From Asticcacaulis tiandongensis (GTDB lineage: Bacteria > Pseudomonadota > Alphaproteobacteria > Caulobacterales > Caulobacteraceae), in assembly GCF_006475605.1 (NCBI RefSeq), contig NZ_ML636837.1, positions 389,468-453,467 of the forward strand: a stretch of 64,000 nt of DNA, read 5' to 3'. The position numbers were made by a program, and so were the translations under genes. How positions within the stretch are numbered: the stretch's first letter is position 1; every line of letters begins with the position of its first letter. Shown here in pieces: positions 46,374 to 56,100 of this stretch. The notes beneath the pieces are model-generated. The model was not told the DNA's origin. It ran no database searches and saw only the letters and a program-made list of their open reading frames with translations.

Positions 46374-46378
46374 GAGAG

Positions 46379-46404
46379 TTTAGCCCGGCGAAAGCCGGGC
46401 TAAA
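46379..46404 (+). terminator. Hairpin at the end of the rimP-infB operon
   Basis: TTTAGCCCGGC (46379-46389) pairs perfectly with GCCGGGCTAAA (46394-46404) around a GAAA tetraloop. Only a short T run lies a few bases on, so termination may be partial. Confidence 0.75.
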
Positions 46405-46424
46405 TGCTTTTAGAGGGGTGGGTA

Positions 46425-46778
46425 ATGTCATGCGTGGGGGACATGGACATATTAGCGCTATATCTCGATCGTAGTGATCCGTTTATATATTCGCTTATAG
46501 CTATACCAGTTATAGCCGTAATGGCTTATTTTCTGGAGGGTTGGCGTAGATACGCAGCCATAATAGCTTTCACGCTTTTGCCAACGATTCTGTTCTTAGT
46601 GTTTGTGAGGGCTTTGCTTCCATGGATGGTCTTTCAAGTTGACTTTTCAAAAACCACCTGGATATGGATGGGGTTGATCATTGTCCTCGCCTATAATCTG
46701 TTCTGGCTCTTGCCAGCATTCCTAGGATTCCTGTTGGGAAATCTGGCAATGTGGGTGAAGCTTCACCAATCTAAATAG
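46425..46778 (+). CDS. Small membrane protein of unknown function
   Basis: From the ATG at 46425 this is a 117-residue protein with three to four hydrophobic helices: about residues 21-35, 42-65 and 76-107. GAGGGG lies 6 bases before the start. I recognise no family. The base and codon use differ from neighbours: many ATA isoleucine codons (for example five in about 30 codons near the start) that are rare elsewhere in the window. That suggests recent arrival. It follows the infB hairpin and precedes purU on the same strand. Confidence 0.7.
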   Translation: MSCVGDMDILALYLDRSDPFIYSLIAIPVIAVMAYFLEGWRRYAAIIAFTLLPTILFLVFVRALLPWMVFQVDFSKTTWIWMGLIIVLAYNLFWLLPAFLGFLLGNLAMWVKLHQSK

Positions 46779-46799
46779 GCCTGTTTCTTTCTGAAATTT

Positions 46800-46830
46800 T
46801 TGACTTTTCGCAAGATTTGCCTGTTATAGC
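46800..46830 (+). promoter_or_regulatory. Candidate promoter of purU
   Basis: TTGACT (46800-46805) is followed after 17 bases by GTTATAGC (46823-46830), 26 bases before the chosen purU start. The match was made by eye. Confidence 0.35.
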
Positions 46831-46855
46831 TGGACGAAATTTTTGGAATGCGTTT

Positions 46856-47737
46856 ATGCCTGATACGACCTTTTTTGATCCGTCTCATTATGTGCTGATT
46901 ATCAAGTGTCCTGACACACGCGGTATCGTAGCGGCAGTGTCCGGTTATCTGAATGACAACGACATTTCGATTGTTGAGTCCAATCAGTTCAATGACGCAC
47001 AGGGCGGTAATATGTTCTATGTGCGGGTGGTCTTTAAGCAGGCTGGCCCGCGTATGCCGCCGATGGAAATCCTGCGCGAAGGCTTTAAGCCGATTGCGCA
47101 TCGATTTGCCATGGATTGGGAAATCCATAATTTGTCGGTTAAACCCCGCATTGTCATCGCTGTCTCGAAATTTGGCCATTGCCTGTATGAATTGCTGCAT
47201 CGCTGGCGTGCCGGACTTCTGCCAGCCGATATTGCGGCGGTCGTATCCAACCACGAAGACATGCGCTCTTTTGTGGAATGGAATGGCCTGCCCTATATCC
47301 ACCTGCCGATTACTAAAGACACAAAGGCCGAACAGGAAGCGGCGTTTCTTAAAATCCTTGAGGATCAGAAAGCTGACCTTCTGGTGCTGGCGCGCTATAT
47401 GCAAATTCTGTCGGACGACTTCAGCGCCCGTGTGGCGGGCCGTTGTATCAACATCCACCACTCGTTCCTGCCGTCTTTCAAGGGGGCCAAGCCCTATCAT
47501 CAGGCGCATCAGCGCGGGGTGAAGATCATCGGGGCGACGGCGCACTATGTTACCGAAGACCTCGATGAAGGCCCGATTATCGAACAGGACGTACAGCGCG
47601 TGAACCACGGCCATACCCCTGAACAGCTTGTGGCCATTGGTCAGGACATAGAGGCCCGCGTCCTTGCCCGTGCGGTCACCTGGCATGTCGAACGTCGCGT
47701 GATTATCAACGGCGGCAAGACGGTGGTCTTCTCCTAA
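46856..47737 (+). CDS. purU: Formyltetrahydrofolate deformylase
   Basis: This 293-residue enzyme releases formate from 10-formyl-THF. It has an N-terminal ACT domain ([21 protein letters not shown]) and a formyltransferase-like domain with [47 protein letters not shown], carrying the catalytic Asn, His and Asp. I chose the ATG at 46856. The upstream extension overlaps the putative promoter. It converges on the chemoreceptor gene with a 4-base overlap. Confidence 0.94.
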   Translation: MPDTTFFDPSHYVLIIKCPDTRGIVAAVSGYLNDNDISIVESNQFNDAQGGNMFYVRVVFKQAGPRMPPMEILREGFKPIAHRFAMDWEIHNLSVKPRIVIAVSKFGHCLYELLHRWRAGLLPADIAAVVSNHEDMRSFVEWNGLPYIHLPITKDTKAEQEAAFLKILEDQKADLLVLARYMQILSDDFSARVAGRCINIHHSFLPSFKGAKPYHQAHQRGVKIIGATAHYVTEDLDEGPIIEQDVQRVNHGHTPEQLVAIGQDIEARVLARAVTWHVERRVIINGGKTVVFS

Positions 47738-49218
47738 GCCGCCAGATCATCCATCTGTTTTTTGACCTCCGCTGACGCCGTAACCACTTCGGAAAATGTA
47801 TGGCTGATGGTGCCAATGGACTCATTAATCTGGGTCACGGCACCAACGGCAGTCTGCATATCCGCACTGATACTGCCGGTCGCGGCGTTTTGTTGCTCAA
47901 GGGCACCGGCCACCGAGGCGACATTTTCCAGAACCGTATTCATGCCGCCGGAAATAAGGTTCAGCGCGTTGACGACTTCGGAGGTTATTTCCTGCATGCT
48001 GGCGATTTCATCGGCGATCTTGCGCGTTGAATCTGCGGCCTGATTGGCAAGGGACTTAACCTCGGAGGCGACGACGGCGAAGCCTTTGCCCGCTTCACCG
48101 GCGCGGGCGGATTCTATGGTCGCATTAAGCGCCAGAAGGTTAATCTGAGCGGCAATGCCCTGAATGAGCGCCACGACATTGTTCATCGAGGTGGCAGAAC
48201 TGTTCAGAAGCCCCGCTGAGCTGTTGGCCGTTTCGGCATATTTAAACACACCTTCAACGCCTGATTTGGCATTGAACATGCTGTTGGAAATCTCACGGAC
48301 ACTTTGACTGAGTTCTTCCGATGCCGAAGCCACGGATTGAATAATGGCACCGGTTTCATCAGAGGCATGGCTGGCCTGACTGGCCATCGAATGTGCACCG
48401 GATATCTGCTCGATGAGCCGGCCCAGAGACCGGTTAGCCTCTTCGCTGCGCTGACGTCGATGCACGGCGGCGGTAATATCGACGGCAAACTTGACGACCT
48501 TCACCACAGCACCGTTGTCATCAAGGATCGGGTTATAGGTTGCCTGAATATAGAGTTCACGTCCGCCCTTACCGAAGCGGCGATATTCACCGGCCTGGTA
48601 CTCACCCTTAGCGAGGTCACTCCAGAAGCGCCTGTAAGCCTCATTTTGAATATAATCAGGGTCGCAAAACAGACGGTGATGCTGACCTGCTATTTCCTGT
48701 AAACAATAACCCAGCGCATTCAGGAAATTGTCATTGGCCGTAAGGATATGCCCATCCGGTGTGAATTCAATAACCGCCTGAGCCTTGCTTATCGCGTTGA
48801 TCTTACCTTCATAGTCGAGATCCTTAAGGCGGGTTTTAGTAATATCACTGGCAAATTTAACGACTCTTATCACCTTGCCCTGTTTGTCACGTATCGGATT
48901 ATAGGTGGCCTGAAGCCATATCGGTTTCCGGTCTTGTCCAAAGCGTTTGAATATCCCTTCGGCAAATTCGCCATTCGTTAAACGCTCCCAGAACCGCTGA
49001 TAGTCAACGCTTTGGGTATATGTGGCATCGCAAAAAATGCGATGATGCTGGCCGACAATATCCTTAAGTGTGTAGCCTACGGTCTGAAGAAAGTTTGGAT
49101 TGGCTGTAAGTATCTGCCCGTCAGGCGAAAAGGCGATTACAGCCTGTGACGCATTGAGGGCGGAAATAATACCCTCATCGTCGGCTGAAGCGCTCTGTCT
49201 GGTTCCGAATATACCCAT
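47734..49218 (-). CDS. Soluble methyl-accepting protein with tandem PAS domains (BdlA-like)
   Basis: This 494-residue chemoreceptor has no membrane segment. Two PAS domains (about 20-130 and 140-250) are near-duplicates of each other, both with ILTAN...FL...GY...I.GQHHR.FCD and a PAC end RVVKFA-ITD. A cytoplasmic MCP signalling domain follows, with the hairpin tip [33 protein letters not shown] intact. The domain plan matches BdlA, a biofilm-dispersal sensor of Pseudomonas. The ligand may be FAD or haem, by family inference. No other che genes are near. Confidence 0.9.
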   Translation of the reverse strand: MGIFGTRQSASADDEGIISALNASQAVIAFSPDGQILTANPNFLQTVGYTLKDIVGQHHRIFCDATYTQSVDYQRFWERLTNGEFAEGIFKRFGQDRKPIWLQATYNPIRDKQGKVIRVVKFASDITKTRLKDLDYEGKINAISKAQAVIEFTPDGHILTANDNFLNALGYCLQEIAGQHHRLFCDPDYIQNEAYRRFWSDLAKGEYQAGEYRRFGKGGRELYIQATYNPILDDNGAVVKVVKFAVDITAAVHRRQRSEEANRSLGRLIEQISGAHSMASQASHASDETGAIIQSVASASEELSQSVREISNSMFNAKSGVEGVFKYAETANSSAGLLNSSATSMNNVVALIQGIAAQINLLALNATIESARAGEAGKGFAVVASEVKSLANQAADSTRKIADEIASMQEITSEVVNALNLISGGMNTVLENVASVAGALEQQNAATGSISADMQTAVGAVTQINESIGTISHTFSEVVTASAEVKKQMDDLAA

Positions 49219-49295
49219 CTCACGTACCCCCGCAAAGACATAAACACAACCATAGATTTTATTACAAGGTTATAATTAAGTATTAATGCGATAGC

Positions 49296-50492
49296 TCACG
49301 GTTGATGTGATTTGCGAAATGGTACGTTAATCGTCAGGTAGGTCGCGGCCCGCCAGACCCATTCCAAAGGCCCATAGTAAAAATATCTGAACCAGACATG
49401 GGCAAAAAGCACCTGTAACCCGAAGGCGCCCAATCCGATTAATACCGCCTCGGATTGCGTCATGGTGGCATGAAGCCCCAATCCATAGCCGTAAAACACC
49501 GGCACAAAGATAAGCGACTGAAGGATATAAAGGCTTAAGGTCATGCGTCCGACGGGTGCCAGAATATTTAGTAGCTTACCTGCTCCGCCGTAATAAAGTG
49601 TTGTAAATCCAAGCATCAGCACAGCCATTACGGATATATCGAACAGGCTGCTTATGATGGCCCTAAACAGGATACGCGGCATGAATATGGCATCTGACGT
49701 AGGTATAAGCGCGATCAGAGGTTCCCGCACGACGTAAATTCCGACAGCGGTAATTGCGGCGGCCAGCAGACCATAGAGTCTGATTTTCCCAAAGGTTTCC
49801 GGGCGGGCAAAAAAGCCAATGCGCCCCAGGATCATACCGATCAGTGAAAGACCGAGTATCTGGCTCAGTCGACCGGACTCGTACATGAACAGCCACTTGA
49901 AACCATGCCCGTCCGTAATATTGGCACTGATGGTATCGGTGAAATTACCGCTCAGATAAACCTCAGGGATGGCTTCAGACCAGAATTTGAGCGGTTGATT
50001 AGCCCATTCCGCTCCGTTGAGGCCGGCAACAATCTGAATGATCATCAGCGGTTGCAACAGGAAGAAGAGCGCGAATATCCATAACCACAGATTTGATTTC
50101 ACACGGTAAAAGGGAATGAGAAACAAACCCATGACCGCCAGCACTTCAAGCACATCACCGCGATACCACAGACAGTGTAACAAACCTAAAGCCGCCAGCA
50201 CGACAAGGCGCCAGATGAAGCGGCCAGTAAAATCAACGCCTTTTTGTGCCGACCGATCCATGATGATGAAAAAGCTGACACCAAAACACAGGGCCAGAAG
50301 CGCAAAGGCCTTACCGGCGAAAATCAGCCACACGGTATCGTGTATCATAAGCTGAAACGGGTCTTTGGTCGGATTGGCCCAATAGAGCTCAAACAGTTCC
50401 GGCATATGGACGATAAACAAACCGAACAGCGCCAGACCCCGAAGGGCATCTAATCCCTCCATGCGAGGCGTGAAACCCGTATGCGCCGTCAT
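49296..50492 (-). CDS. DUF418 membrane protein, copy 1
   Basis: This 398-residue protein has about nine to ten membrane helices. It begins RMEGLDALRGLALFGLFIVHM, the heptad-like opening of DUF418/YeiB proteins, and ends in the DUF418 domain with LYILQSLIFVPVFYGYGLGL and FRYFYYGPLEWVWR. The family is related to acyltransferase-type membrane proteins; no function is established. It is paired with a close paralog just upstream on the same strand. Confidence 0.88.
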   Translation of the reverse strand: MTAHTGFTPRMEGLDALRGLALFGLFIVHMPELFELYWANPTKDPFQLMIHDTVWLIFAGKAFALLALCFGVSFFIIMDRSAQKGVDFTGRFIWRLVVLAALGLLHCLWYRGDVLEVLAVMGLFLIPFYRVKSNLWLWIFALFFLLQPLMIIQIVAGLNGAEWANQPLKFWSEAIPEVYLSGNFTDTISANITDGHGFKWLFMYESGRLSQILGLSLIGMILGRIGFFARPETFGKIRLYGLLAAAITAVGIYVVREPLIALIPTSDAIFMPRILFRAIISSLFDISVMAVLMLGFTTLYYGGAGKLLNILAPVGRMTLSLYILQSLIFVPVFYGYGLGLHATMTQSEAVLIGLGAFGLQVLFAHVWFRYFYYGPLEWVWRAATYLTINVPFRKSHQP

Positions 50493-50531
50493 CTAAACCC
50501 CCTGTTATGTTTTGCTAAGGGCTAACACGGC

Positions 50532-51704
50532 TTAGGGGGTTTGGCCATGCTTTCTGAGGGGCACATCAAAGCGCAAATAGGTACCGCACCGCCATAACCA
50601 TTCCAGCGGGCCGTAGTGGTAGCGTTTGAACCACAGATGTGCGAACAGGAGTTGGGCTGTAAAGCCAATAATCGCCAGACCCAGAGCGGCTGTGGTGGTC
50701 ATGTGCTGATAAAGACCGAGACCAAATCCGTAATAAAGCGGCACGAATATCAGCGACTGTCCGACATAGAGGGTCAGGGTCATGCGCCCGAGCGGAGCCA
50801 GACAATTCAGAATCGTTTGGGCCCTTACCCACTGATAAAGCTCGATGAACCCAAGCACATAGAGCGCCATTACCAGATCGACCCGGTAAAGGGTCAGTAT
50901 CGCCTCACGATAGTGGGTGACAAAACGATGATCCGGTGTCGAGTGGATCAGATGCCTGAGGCTGAGTTCATTGAGGTACAAAAGCCCGAGCGCCACGGCG
51001 CAGGCCAGCATAGCCGCGCGTCTTTGCAGGCTGAAGGCTTCGGGGCGGTGGAAGAAGCCGATGCGTCCCAGCACCAGACCGATGATAAACAGGCCGGTTA
51101 TCTGGGTCACACGCCCCGATTCCAGCATGTATATCCATTTGCGTTGCCATCCGCTGGTAGCGTTATGGGCAAATATATCGCCCAAAGAGCCGGCGGCGTA
51201 GACGCTTAAGGACTGAAATCTTATGTGTAAGGGAGCTGTATTTGCCGCCGGATCGCTCATGGCGCGCCACAACATAAACATCAGATCAGGTTGCAGCAGC
51301 AAAACACAGCCCAGAACCGTCAGTATGTTCGTTGGCAAGCGGTTGAGCAGCAGAAGCCCGATGCCGATCAGGGCCAGAATCTGCAGAATATCACCGATAA
51401 ACAGTAAGCCGTGTACAAGGCCCAGACCACACAGCAAGGCCATGCGCCAGAGAAACCGTTTACTGAAATCGACGCCTTTTTTGGCCTGACCGTCCATAAT
51501 GATGAAAAAGCTCAGGCCAAACATCAGGGCAAAGATGGAATAGGCCTTGCCCGACACCAGAAGGTGCAGAAAGTCATGCAGCGCATTGCGATCCTTTACG
51601 AACCAGAACAGTTCGTAATAGTCAATGACATGCAGCAGAAACAGCCCCATCAGGGCGAAACCGCGCAGGGCATCAATCATCAGAAGGCGCGAGGCAGTCG
51701 GCAT
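50532..51704 (-). CDS. DUF418 membrane protein, copy 2
   Basis: This 390-residue paralog starts LLMIDALRGFALMGLFLLHV and ends LYVGQSLIFVPLYYGFGLGL and FKRYHYGPLEWLWRCGTYL. The two copies are similar all along their length, including the FFIIMDGQAKKGVDFSKRF loop (FFIIMDRSAQKGVDFTGRF in copy 1). The 39-base gap between the genes and same strand point to tandem duplication and one operon. rbfA is divergent. Confidence 0.88.
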   Translation of the reverse strand: MPTASRLLMIDALRGFALMGLFLLHVIDYYELFWFVKDRNALHDFLHLLVSGKAYSIFALMFGLSFFIIMDGQAKKGVDFSKRFLWRMALLCGLGLVHGLLFIGDILQILALIGIGLLLLNRLPTNILTVLGCVLLLQPDLMFMLWRAMSDPAANTAPLHIRFQSLSVYAAGSLGDIFAHNATSGWQRKWIYMLESGRVTQITGLFIIGLVLGRIGFFHRPEAFSLQRRAAMLACAVALGLLYLNELSLRHLIHSTPDHRFVTHYREAILTLYRVDLVMALYVLGFIELYQWVRAQTILNCLAPLGRMTLTLYVGQSLIFVPLYYGFGLGLYQHMTTTAALGLAIIGFTAQLLFAHLWFKRYHYGPLEWLWRCGTYLRFDVPLRKHGQTP

Positions 51705-51797
51705 ACAAAACCGTGACGGGCAGTGAAAAACGGCCCCCCATATCAGGGCGGTCTATTTAATGATAGAAAAAACGGCAAAAACGCCTATATGGAGCCC

Positions 51798-52259
51798 ATG
51801 AAAAGAAACGATCATAAATCAGGCCGTGGCCAGAAGCCTGAAGCGCTCGGCCCTACGCAACGCCAGTTACGGGCCGGTGAACTGGTGCGCCATGCATTGG
51901 TGGAAATCCTCCGTGAAGAAGAGATTCACGACGACGACCTTAATGGTGTGTCAGTGACGGTTACCGAGGTGCGTTGCTCACCCGATCTGCGCCACGCCAC
52001 CGTGTTTATCGAACCCCTGGGTGCGGGTCTTATTGCTTCTGAAAACAAGGCTGCCACTGTTAAGCCGGCAATTGAGGCCCTGAACCGTCACGCCAAATAT
52101 CTGCGCGGCATACTGGGCCGTAATATCGATATGAAGTTCACACCGGCGCTCCGTTTTCTGCATGACGAAAGCTTCAACGAAGCCTCGCGCATTGATGCCC
52201 TGCTGGCCCGTCCGGATGTGGCACGCGACCTGATGGCTCCGGATGAGGATGACGCCTGA
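51798..52259 (+). CDS. rbfA: Ribosome-binding factor A
   Basis: This 153-residue KH-like protein matures the 30S subunit. QRQLRAGELVRHALVEIL and HATVFIEPLG fit, and IDMKFTPALRFLHDESFNEASRIDALL is the C-terminal signature. I use the ATG at 51798 with GGAG 3 bases ahead; ATG 51789 is an alternative. It starts the rbfA-truB-rpsO-pnp set, which is normally directly after infB. Confidence 0.92.
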   Translation: MKRNDHKSGRGQKPEALGPTQRQLRAGELVRHALVEILREEEIHDDDLNGVSVTVTEVRCSPDLRHATVFIEPLGAGLIASENKAATVKPAIEALNRHAKYLRGILGRNIDMKFTPALRFLHDESFNEASRIDALLARPDVARDLMAPDEDDA

Positions 52260-52261
52260 GC

Positions 52262-53215
52262 ATGGCGCGTAAGAAAAAAGGCGAGCTGGTTAACGGCTGG
52301 GTGTGTCTCGATAAACCACACGGTTTAGGTTCAACTCAGGCGGTGTCGCTGGTCAGGCGGTTGTTCAACGCCCAGAAGGCCGGACATGCCGGAACGCTTG
52401 ATCCGCTGGCCTCAGGCATTTTGCCGATTGCCTTGGGCGAAGCCACCAAGACGGTTCCTTATCTGATGGAAGCCGATAAGGTCTATCGCTTTAACGTAAG
52501 ATGGGGCTTACGCACGGATACCTATGATCTTGAGGGCGAAGCGGTCGAACAAAACGATCTGCGTCCGACCGAAGATGAAATCCGTGCCGTTCTGCCGCAA
52601 TTTATCGGTGATATTGAACAGGCCCCGCCTGCTTTTTCGGCCATCAAGGTCGACGGCAGACGCGCCTATGATCTGGCGCGCGAAGGGGTTCTGGTTGAAC
52701 TGGAAACCCGTCCGGTGACGGTACATGACCTCAGGCTAGAGCGTATCGTCAGCGTTGATGAGGCCGAGTTTGTGCTCCATTGCGGCAAGGGCACCTATGT
52801 GCGCTCGATTGCCCGAGATCTGGCGCTGGAACTGGGGGTGCTGGGGGTGGTCAGTGTGCTTAGGCGTGAAGCTGTTGGCGCCTTTGATTTAAATTTATGC
52901 ACAGGGGTGGAAAATCTGGAGGATTTGGTGCATAGAGACGCCGCTTACGAGGCTTTACTTGGGGTCGAGACAGCGCTGGACGACATCCCGGCCTTGCCTG
53001 TGACCCTTGATGAGGCTTCGCAGCTCAAACAGGGCCGTGACATTCCCCTGTCTTTTTCGCGTGTTGAGCAGGCGAACCAAACCCTTAAGGATCGTCGTGA
53101 GGCGGGCTTCAAAGAGTTTGAACGCACGCTCTGGGCGCAAACGGACGGTAAGGTTGTGGCTCTGGGTGAATTGCGTCTGGATCGTTTTTACCCCACGCGC
53201 ATTCTTAACCTTTAA
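52262..53215 (+). CDS. truB: tRNA pseudouridine55 synthase TruB
   Basis: This 317-residue enzyme makes pseudouridine 55 in the T-loop of tRNA. The catalytic Asp is Asp47 in [28 protein letters not shown] and [11 protein letters not shown] follow. It starts two bases after rbfA stops. The C-terminal PUA-like end appears short but complete. Confidence 0.96.
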   Translation: MARKKKGELVNGWVCLDKPHGLGSTQAVSLVRRLFNAQKAGHAGTLDPLASGILPIALGEATKTVPYLMEADKVYRFNVRWGLRTDTYDLEGEAVEQNDLRPTEDEIRAVLPQFIGDIEQAPPAFSAIKVDGRRAYDLAREGVLVELETRPVTVHDLRLERIVSVDEAEFVLHCGKGTYVRSIARDLALELGVLGVVSVLRREAVGAFDLNLCTGVENLEDLVHRDAAYEALLGVETALDDIPALPVTLDEASQLKQGRDIPLSFSRVEQANQTLKDRREAGFKEFERTLWAQTDGKVVALGELRLDRFYPTRILNL

Positions 53216-53268
53216 CCCTCCCGCAGGCCCGATCCGCAAGATCTGGCTGCGAAGAAAAGGAGACCCCG

Positions 53269-53538
53269 ATGTCGATTACTGCCGAACGTAAGGCCGAATT
53301 GATCAAGACCCACGCCCGTTCCGAAGGGGACACCGGCGGGGCCGAAGTGCAGATCGCAATCCTCTCTGAGCGTATTGCTAACCTCACTGAACACTTCAAA
53401 GACCACAAGAAGGACAACCACTCACGTCGTGGCCTTCTGAAGCTGGTGTCGCAACGTCGCCGCCTGCTTGACTACCTCAAAAACACCGAAGCTGCGCGCT
53501 ATCAGGCGATCATCGAGACCCTGGGTCTGCGTCGCTAA
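53269..53538 (+). CDS. rpsO: 30S ribosomal protein S15
   Basis: This 89-residue protein binds 16S rRNA in the central domain and bridges the subunits. [49 protein letters not shown] is textbook. AGGAG lies eight bases ahead. It comes between truB and pnp as in most proteobacteria. Confidence 0.98.
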   Translation: MSITAERKAELIKTHARSEGDTGGAEVQIAILSERIANLTEHFKDHKKDNHSRRGLLKLVSQRRRLLDYLKNTEAARYQAIIETLGLRR

Positions 53539-53552
53539 GTTTTGAGCTATCC

Positions 53553-53583
53553 TTCAGGGCCTGAGACCTTCTCAGGCCCTGAA
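53553..53583 (+). terminator. Long hairpin after rpsO
   Basis: TTCAGGGCCTGAG (53553-53565) pairs perfectly with CTCAGGCCCTGAA (53571-53583), loop ACCTT. There is no T run. It is probably an RNase-processing or 3'-end-protecting stem. Confidence 0.7.
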
Positions 53584-53626
53584 ACTTATCTGATCCCTGC
53601 CTGAGGGAGGTTTCAGGCAAACTGAT

Positions 53627-53680
53627 CCGGCAAACCGTTTGCCGGTGATAACGCGGGGCAAGGCACAAGGTGCTCGCCCC
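53627..53680 (+). promoter_or_regulatory. Structured pnp leader (two stems)
   Basis: CCGGCAAAC (53627-53635) pairs with GTTTGCCGG (53637-53645). A second stem pairs GGGGC (53655-53659) with GCCCC (53676-53680), with GCAC/GTGC inside. The place and layout resemble the pnp leader of E. coli, where RNase III cuts and PNPase represses its own mRNA. That role here is inferred. Confidence 0.5.
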
Positions 53681-53726
53681 ATTATACGCCTTCTGGAATG
53701 GGCCAGCGGGTGAAAGAAAGACAAAA

Positions 53727-55958
53727 ATGTTTGATATTAAAAGAAAAACCATTGACTGGGCTGGCCGTAAACTGACCCTCGAAACCGGTCGCATCGCGCG
53801 TCAGGCAGACGCAGCGGTTCTGGCGACCTATGGTGACACGATTGTGCTGGCGACGGTGGTCTATGCCCGTTCGCCTAAGCCCGGTCAGGATTTCTTCCCC
53901 CTGACGGTCAACTATCAGGAAAAGACCTTTGCCGCGGGTAAGATTCCGGGCGGCTATTTCAAGCGCGAAGGCCGTCCTTCGGAAAAGGAAACACTGGTTT
54001 CCCGCCTGATCGACCGTCCGATCCGTCCGCTGTTCGTCAAGGGCTTCAAGAATGAAGTGCAGGTCGTTGTTACCGTGCTTCAGCATGACCTTGAGAACGA
54101 TCCGGACATCCTCGGTCTGGTTGCCGCCTCTGCTGCCCTGACCCTGTCAGGTGTGCCGTTCATGGGCCCGATCGGTGCCGCCCGCGTGGCCGTCATCGAA
54201 GGCGAATATGTTCTGAACCCAACCCTTGATCAGACCAAAGAGTCCGATCTTGACCTGGTGGTCGCCGGTACGCAGGACGCGCTGATGATGGTTGAATCCG
54301 AAGCCAAAGAGCTTACGGAAGAAAAAATGCTCGGTGCATTGGTGTTCGCCCATCAGGGTATGCAACCGGTTATCGATGCGATCATCGAACTGGCGGAACA
54401 CGCCGCCAAAGAGCCTTTCGCCTTCGAAGCCGAAGATTTCTCTGACGTTGTCCTGAAAATCAAGGCGATTGTCGGCGACGATATCCGCACGGCCTACAGC
54501 CACAAGGCCAAGGAAGAGCGCCGTAACGCCGTTGGTGCCGCCAAGGTTAAGGCCGGTCTGGCCCTGCTGAAGACCGAAGAAAACCCTGAAGGCGTTGACG
54601 CAACCATTTTTGGTTCGGCCTTCAAGGAATGTGAAGCCGACGTCCTGCGTCGTGACATCATCGATCATGGCCGTCGCGTTGATGGTCGTCCGGTCGATAA
54701 GGTACGTTCGATCCTCGGTGAAGTCGGTATCCTGCCGCGCACCCACGGGTCTGCCCTGTTCACGCGCGGTGAGACTCAGGCACTGGTTGTCGCCACTCTC
54801 GGCACCGGCGACGATGAGCAGTTCATCGACGCGCTCGAAGGCACCTATAAAGAAAAGTTCCTTCTGCACTACAACTTCCCTCCATACTCTGTAGGTGAAG
54901 CGGGCCGTATGGGCTCACCGGGTCGCCGCGAAATCGGTCACGGTAAGCTGGCATGGCGCGCCGTTCGTCCGATTCTTCCGGCCACGGAAGATTTCCCTTA
55001 CACCATCCGCGTGGTGTCGGAGATCACCGAGTCCAATGGTTCATCCTCGATGGCCACGGTCTGCGGTACGTCTCTGGCTCTGATGGATGCCGGTGTGCCG
55101 CTCAAGCGCCCGGTTTCCGGTATTGCCATGGGCCTGATTCTCGAAAAGGACGGCTATGCGGTTCTGTCCGACATCCTCGGTGACGAAGATCACCTTGGCG
55201 ACATGGACTTCAAGGTGGCCGGTACCGAAGTGGGTATCACCTCGCTTCAGATGGACATCAAGGTTCCGGGTATTACCGAAGAAATCATGCGCAAGGCGCT
55301 GCATCAGGCCAATGAAGGCCGTCTGCACATTCTTGATGAAATGAACAAGGCTATCTCCGGTTCACGTGAAGAACTGGGTGAGTTTGCCCCCAAGATCGAA
55401 ACCATCAAGATCGCGGTCGACAAGATCCGTGAAGTGATCGGTTCCGGCGGTAAGGTCATTCGCGAAATCGTTGAAAAGACCGGTGCCAAGATCGACATCG
55501 GTGAAGACGGTACGATTAAGATCGCCGCTTCGCTGCAAGCCAATATCGATGCCGCCCGCGACTGGATTAAGTCGATTGCTTCGGAACCTGAAGTCGGTGC
55601 CATCTATAAGGGCAAGGTCGTGAAGGTCGTCGATTTCGGCGCGTTCGTGAACTTCTTTGGTGCCAAGGATGGTCTGGTTCACATCTCGCAGATCAAGAAC
55701 GAAAAGGTCGCCAAGACCTCTGACGTTCTGAACGAAGGCGACGAAGTGAAGGTGAAGTTCCTGGGCTTTGACGATCGTGGCAAGACCAAGCTGTCGATGA
55801 AGGTCGTTGATCAGGAAACCGGCGAAGATCTCACCGAAAAGCTGGCGGCTGAACGTGCCGCCCGCATCGAAGCCGGTGAAGAGGCGCCTGCACCTGAAGG
55901 CAATGACGAAGGCGGCGAAAAGCGAGAGCGCCGTCCGCGCCGTCCGCGCCGCGACTAA
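53727..55958 (+). CDS. pnp: Polyribonucleotide nucleotidyltransferase (PNPase)
   Basis: This 743-residue 3'-5' phosphorolytic RNase has two RNase PH domains ([36 protein letters not shown]), a KH domain ([25 protein letters not shown]) and an S1 domain ([22 protein letters not shown]). An acidic then Arg/Pro-rich tail closes it. I chose the ATG at 53727 (MFDIKRK); an upstream frame from 53670 would overlap the leader stems. Confidence 0.98.
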   Translation: MFDIKRKTIDWAGRKLTLETGRIARQADAAVLATYGDTIVLATVVYARSPKPGQDFFPLTVNYQEKTFAAGKIPGGYFKREGRPSEKETLVSRLIDRPIRPLFVKGFKNEVQVVVTVLQHDLENDPDILGLVAASAALTLSGVPFMGPIGAARVAVIEGEYVLNPTLDQTKESDLDLVVAGTQDALMMVESEAKELTEEKMLGALVFAHQGMQPVIDAIIELAEHAAKEPFAFEAEDFSDVVLKIKAIVGDDIRTAYSHKAKEERRNAVGAAKVKAGLALLKTEENPEGVDATIFGSAFKECEADVLRRDIIDHGRRVDGRPVDKVRSILGEVGILPRTHGSALFTRGETQALVVATLGTGDDEQFIDALEGTYKEKFLLHYNFPPYSVGEAGRMGSPGRREIGHGKLAWRAVRPILPATEDFPYTIRVVSEITESNGSSSMATVCGTSLALMDAGVPLKRPVSGIAMGLILEKDGYAVLSDILGDEDHLGDMDFKVAGTEVGITSLQMDIKVPGITEEIMRKALHQANEGRLHILDEMNKAISGSREELGEFAPKIETIKIAVDKIREVIGSGGKVIREIVEKTGAKIDIGEDGTIKIAASLQANIDAARDWIKSIASEPEVGAIYKGKVVKVVDFGAFVNFFGAKDGLVHISQIKNEKVAKTSDVLNEGDEVKVKFLGFDDRGKTKLSMKVVDQETGEDLTEKLAAERAARIEAGEEAPAPEGNDEGGEKRERRPRRPRRD

Positions 55959-55968
55959 TTATCGGGGT

Positions 55969-55989
55969 GAAGGGGTCTTAGACCCCTTC
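55969..55989 (+). terminator. Hairpin after pnp
   Basis: GAAGGGGTC (55969-55977) pairs with GACCCCTTC (55981-55989), loop TTA. It is followed by a second, stronger terminator. Confidence 0.6.
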
Positions 55990-56004
55990 GTCTTGTGATC
56001 TGAG

Positions 56005-56035
56005 AAAGCGATCCTTTACGGGGTCGCTTTTTTTT
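56005..56035 (+). terminator. Main pnp terminator
   Basis: AAAGCGATCC (56005-56014) pairs with GGGTCGCTTT (56021-56030, one G-T pair) and a run of eight T ends it. Confidence 0.9.
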
Positions 56036-56100
56036 ATGGATTAAAGGCGAGGGGACATTGTCTCCTCGACCCCGAAACCAATCCGCGATAATCTGAGGGC

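Noticed and set aside
55360-55375. TTCACGTGAA in pnp as a distant parS
   Set aside because: About 12 of 16 bases match and it is 36 kb from the origin inside conserved codons, so chance is likely.
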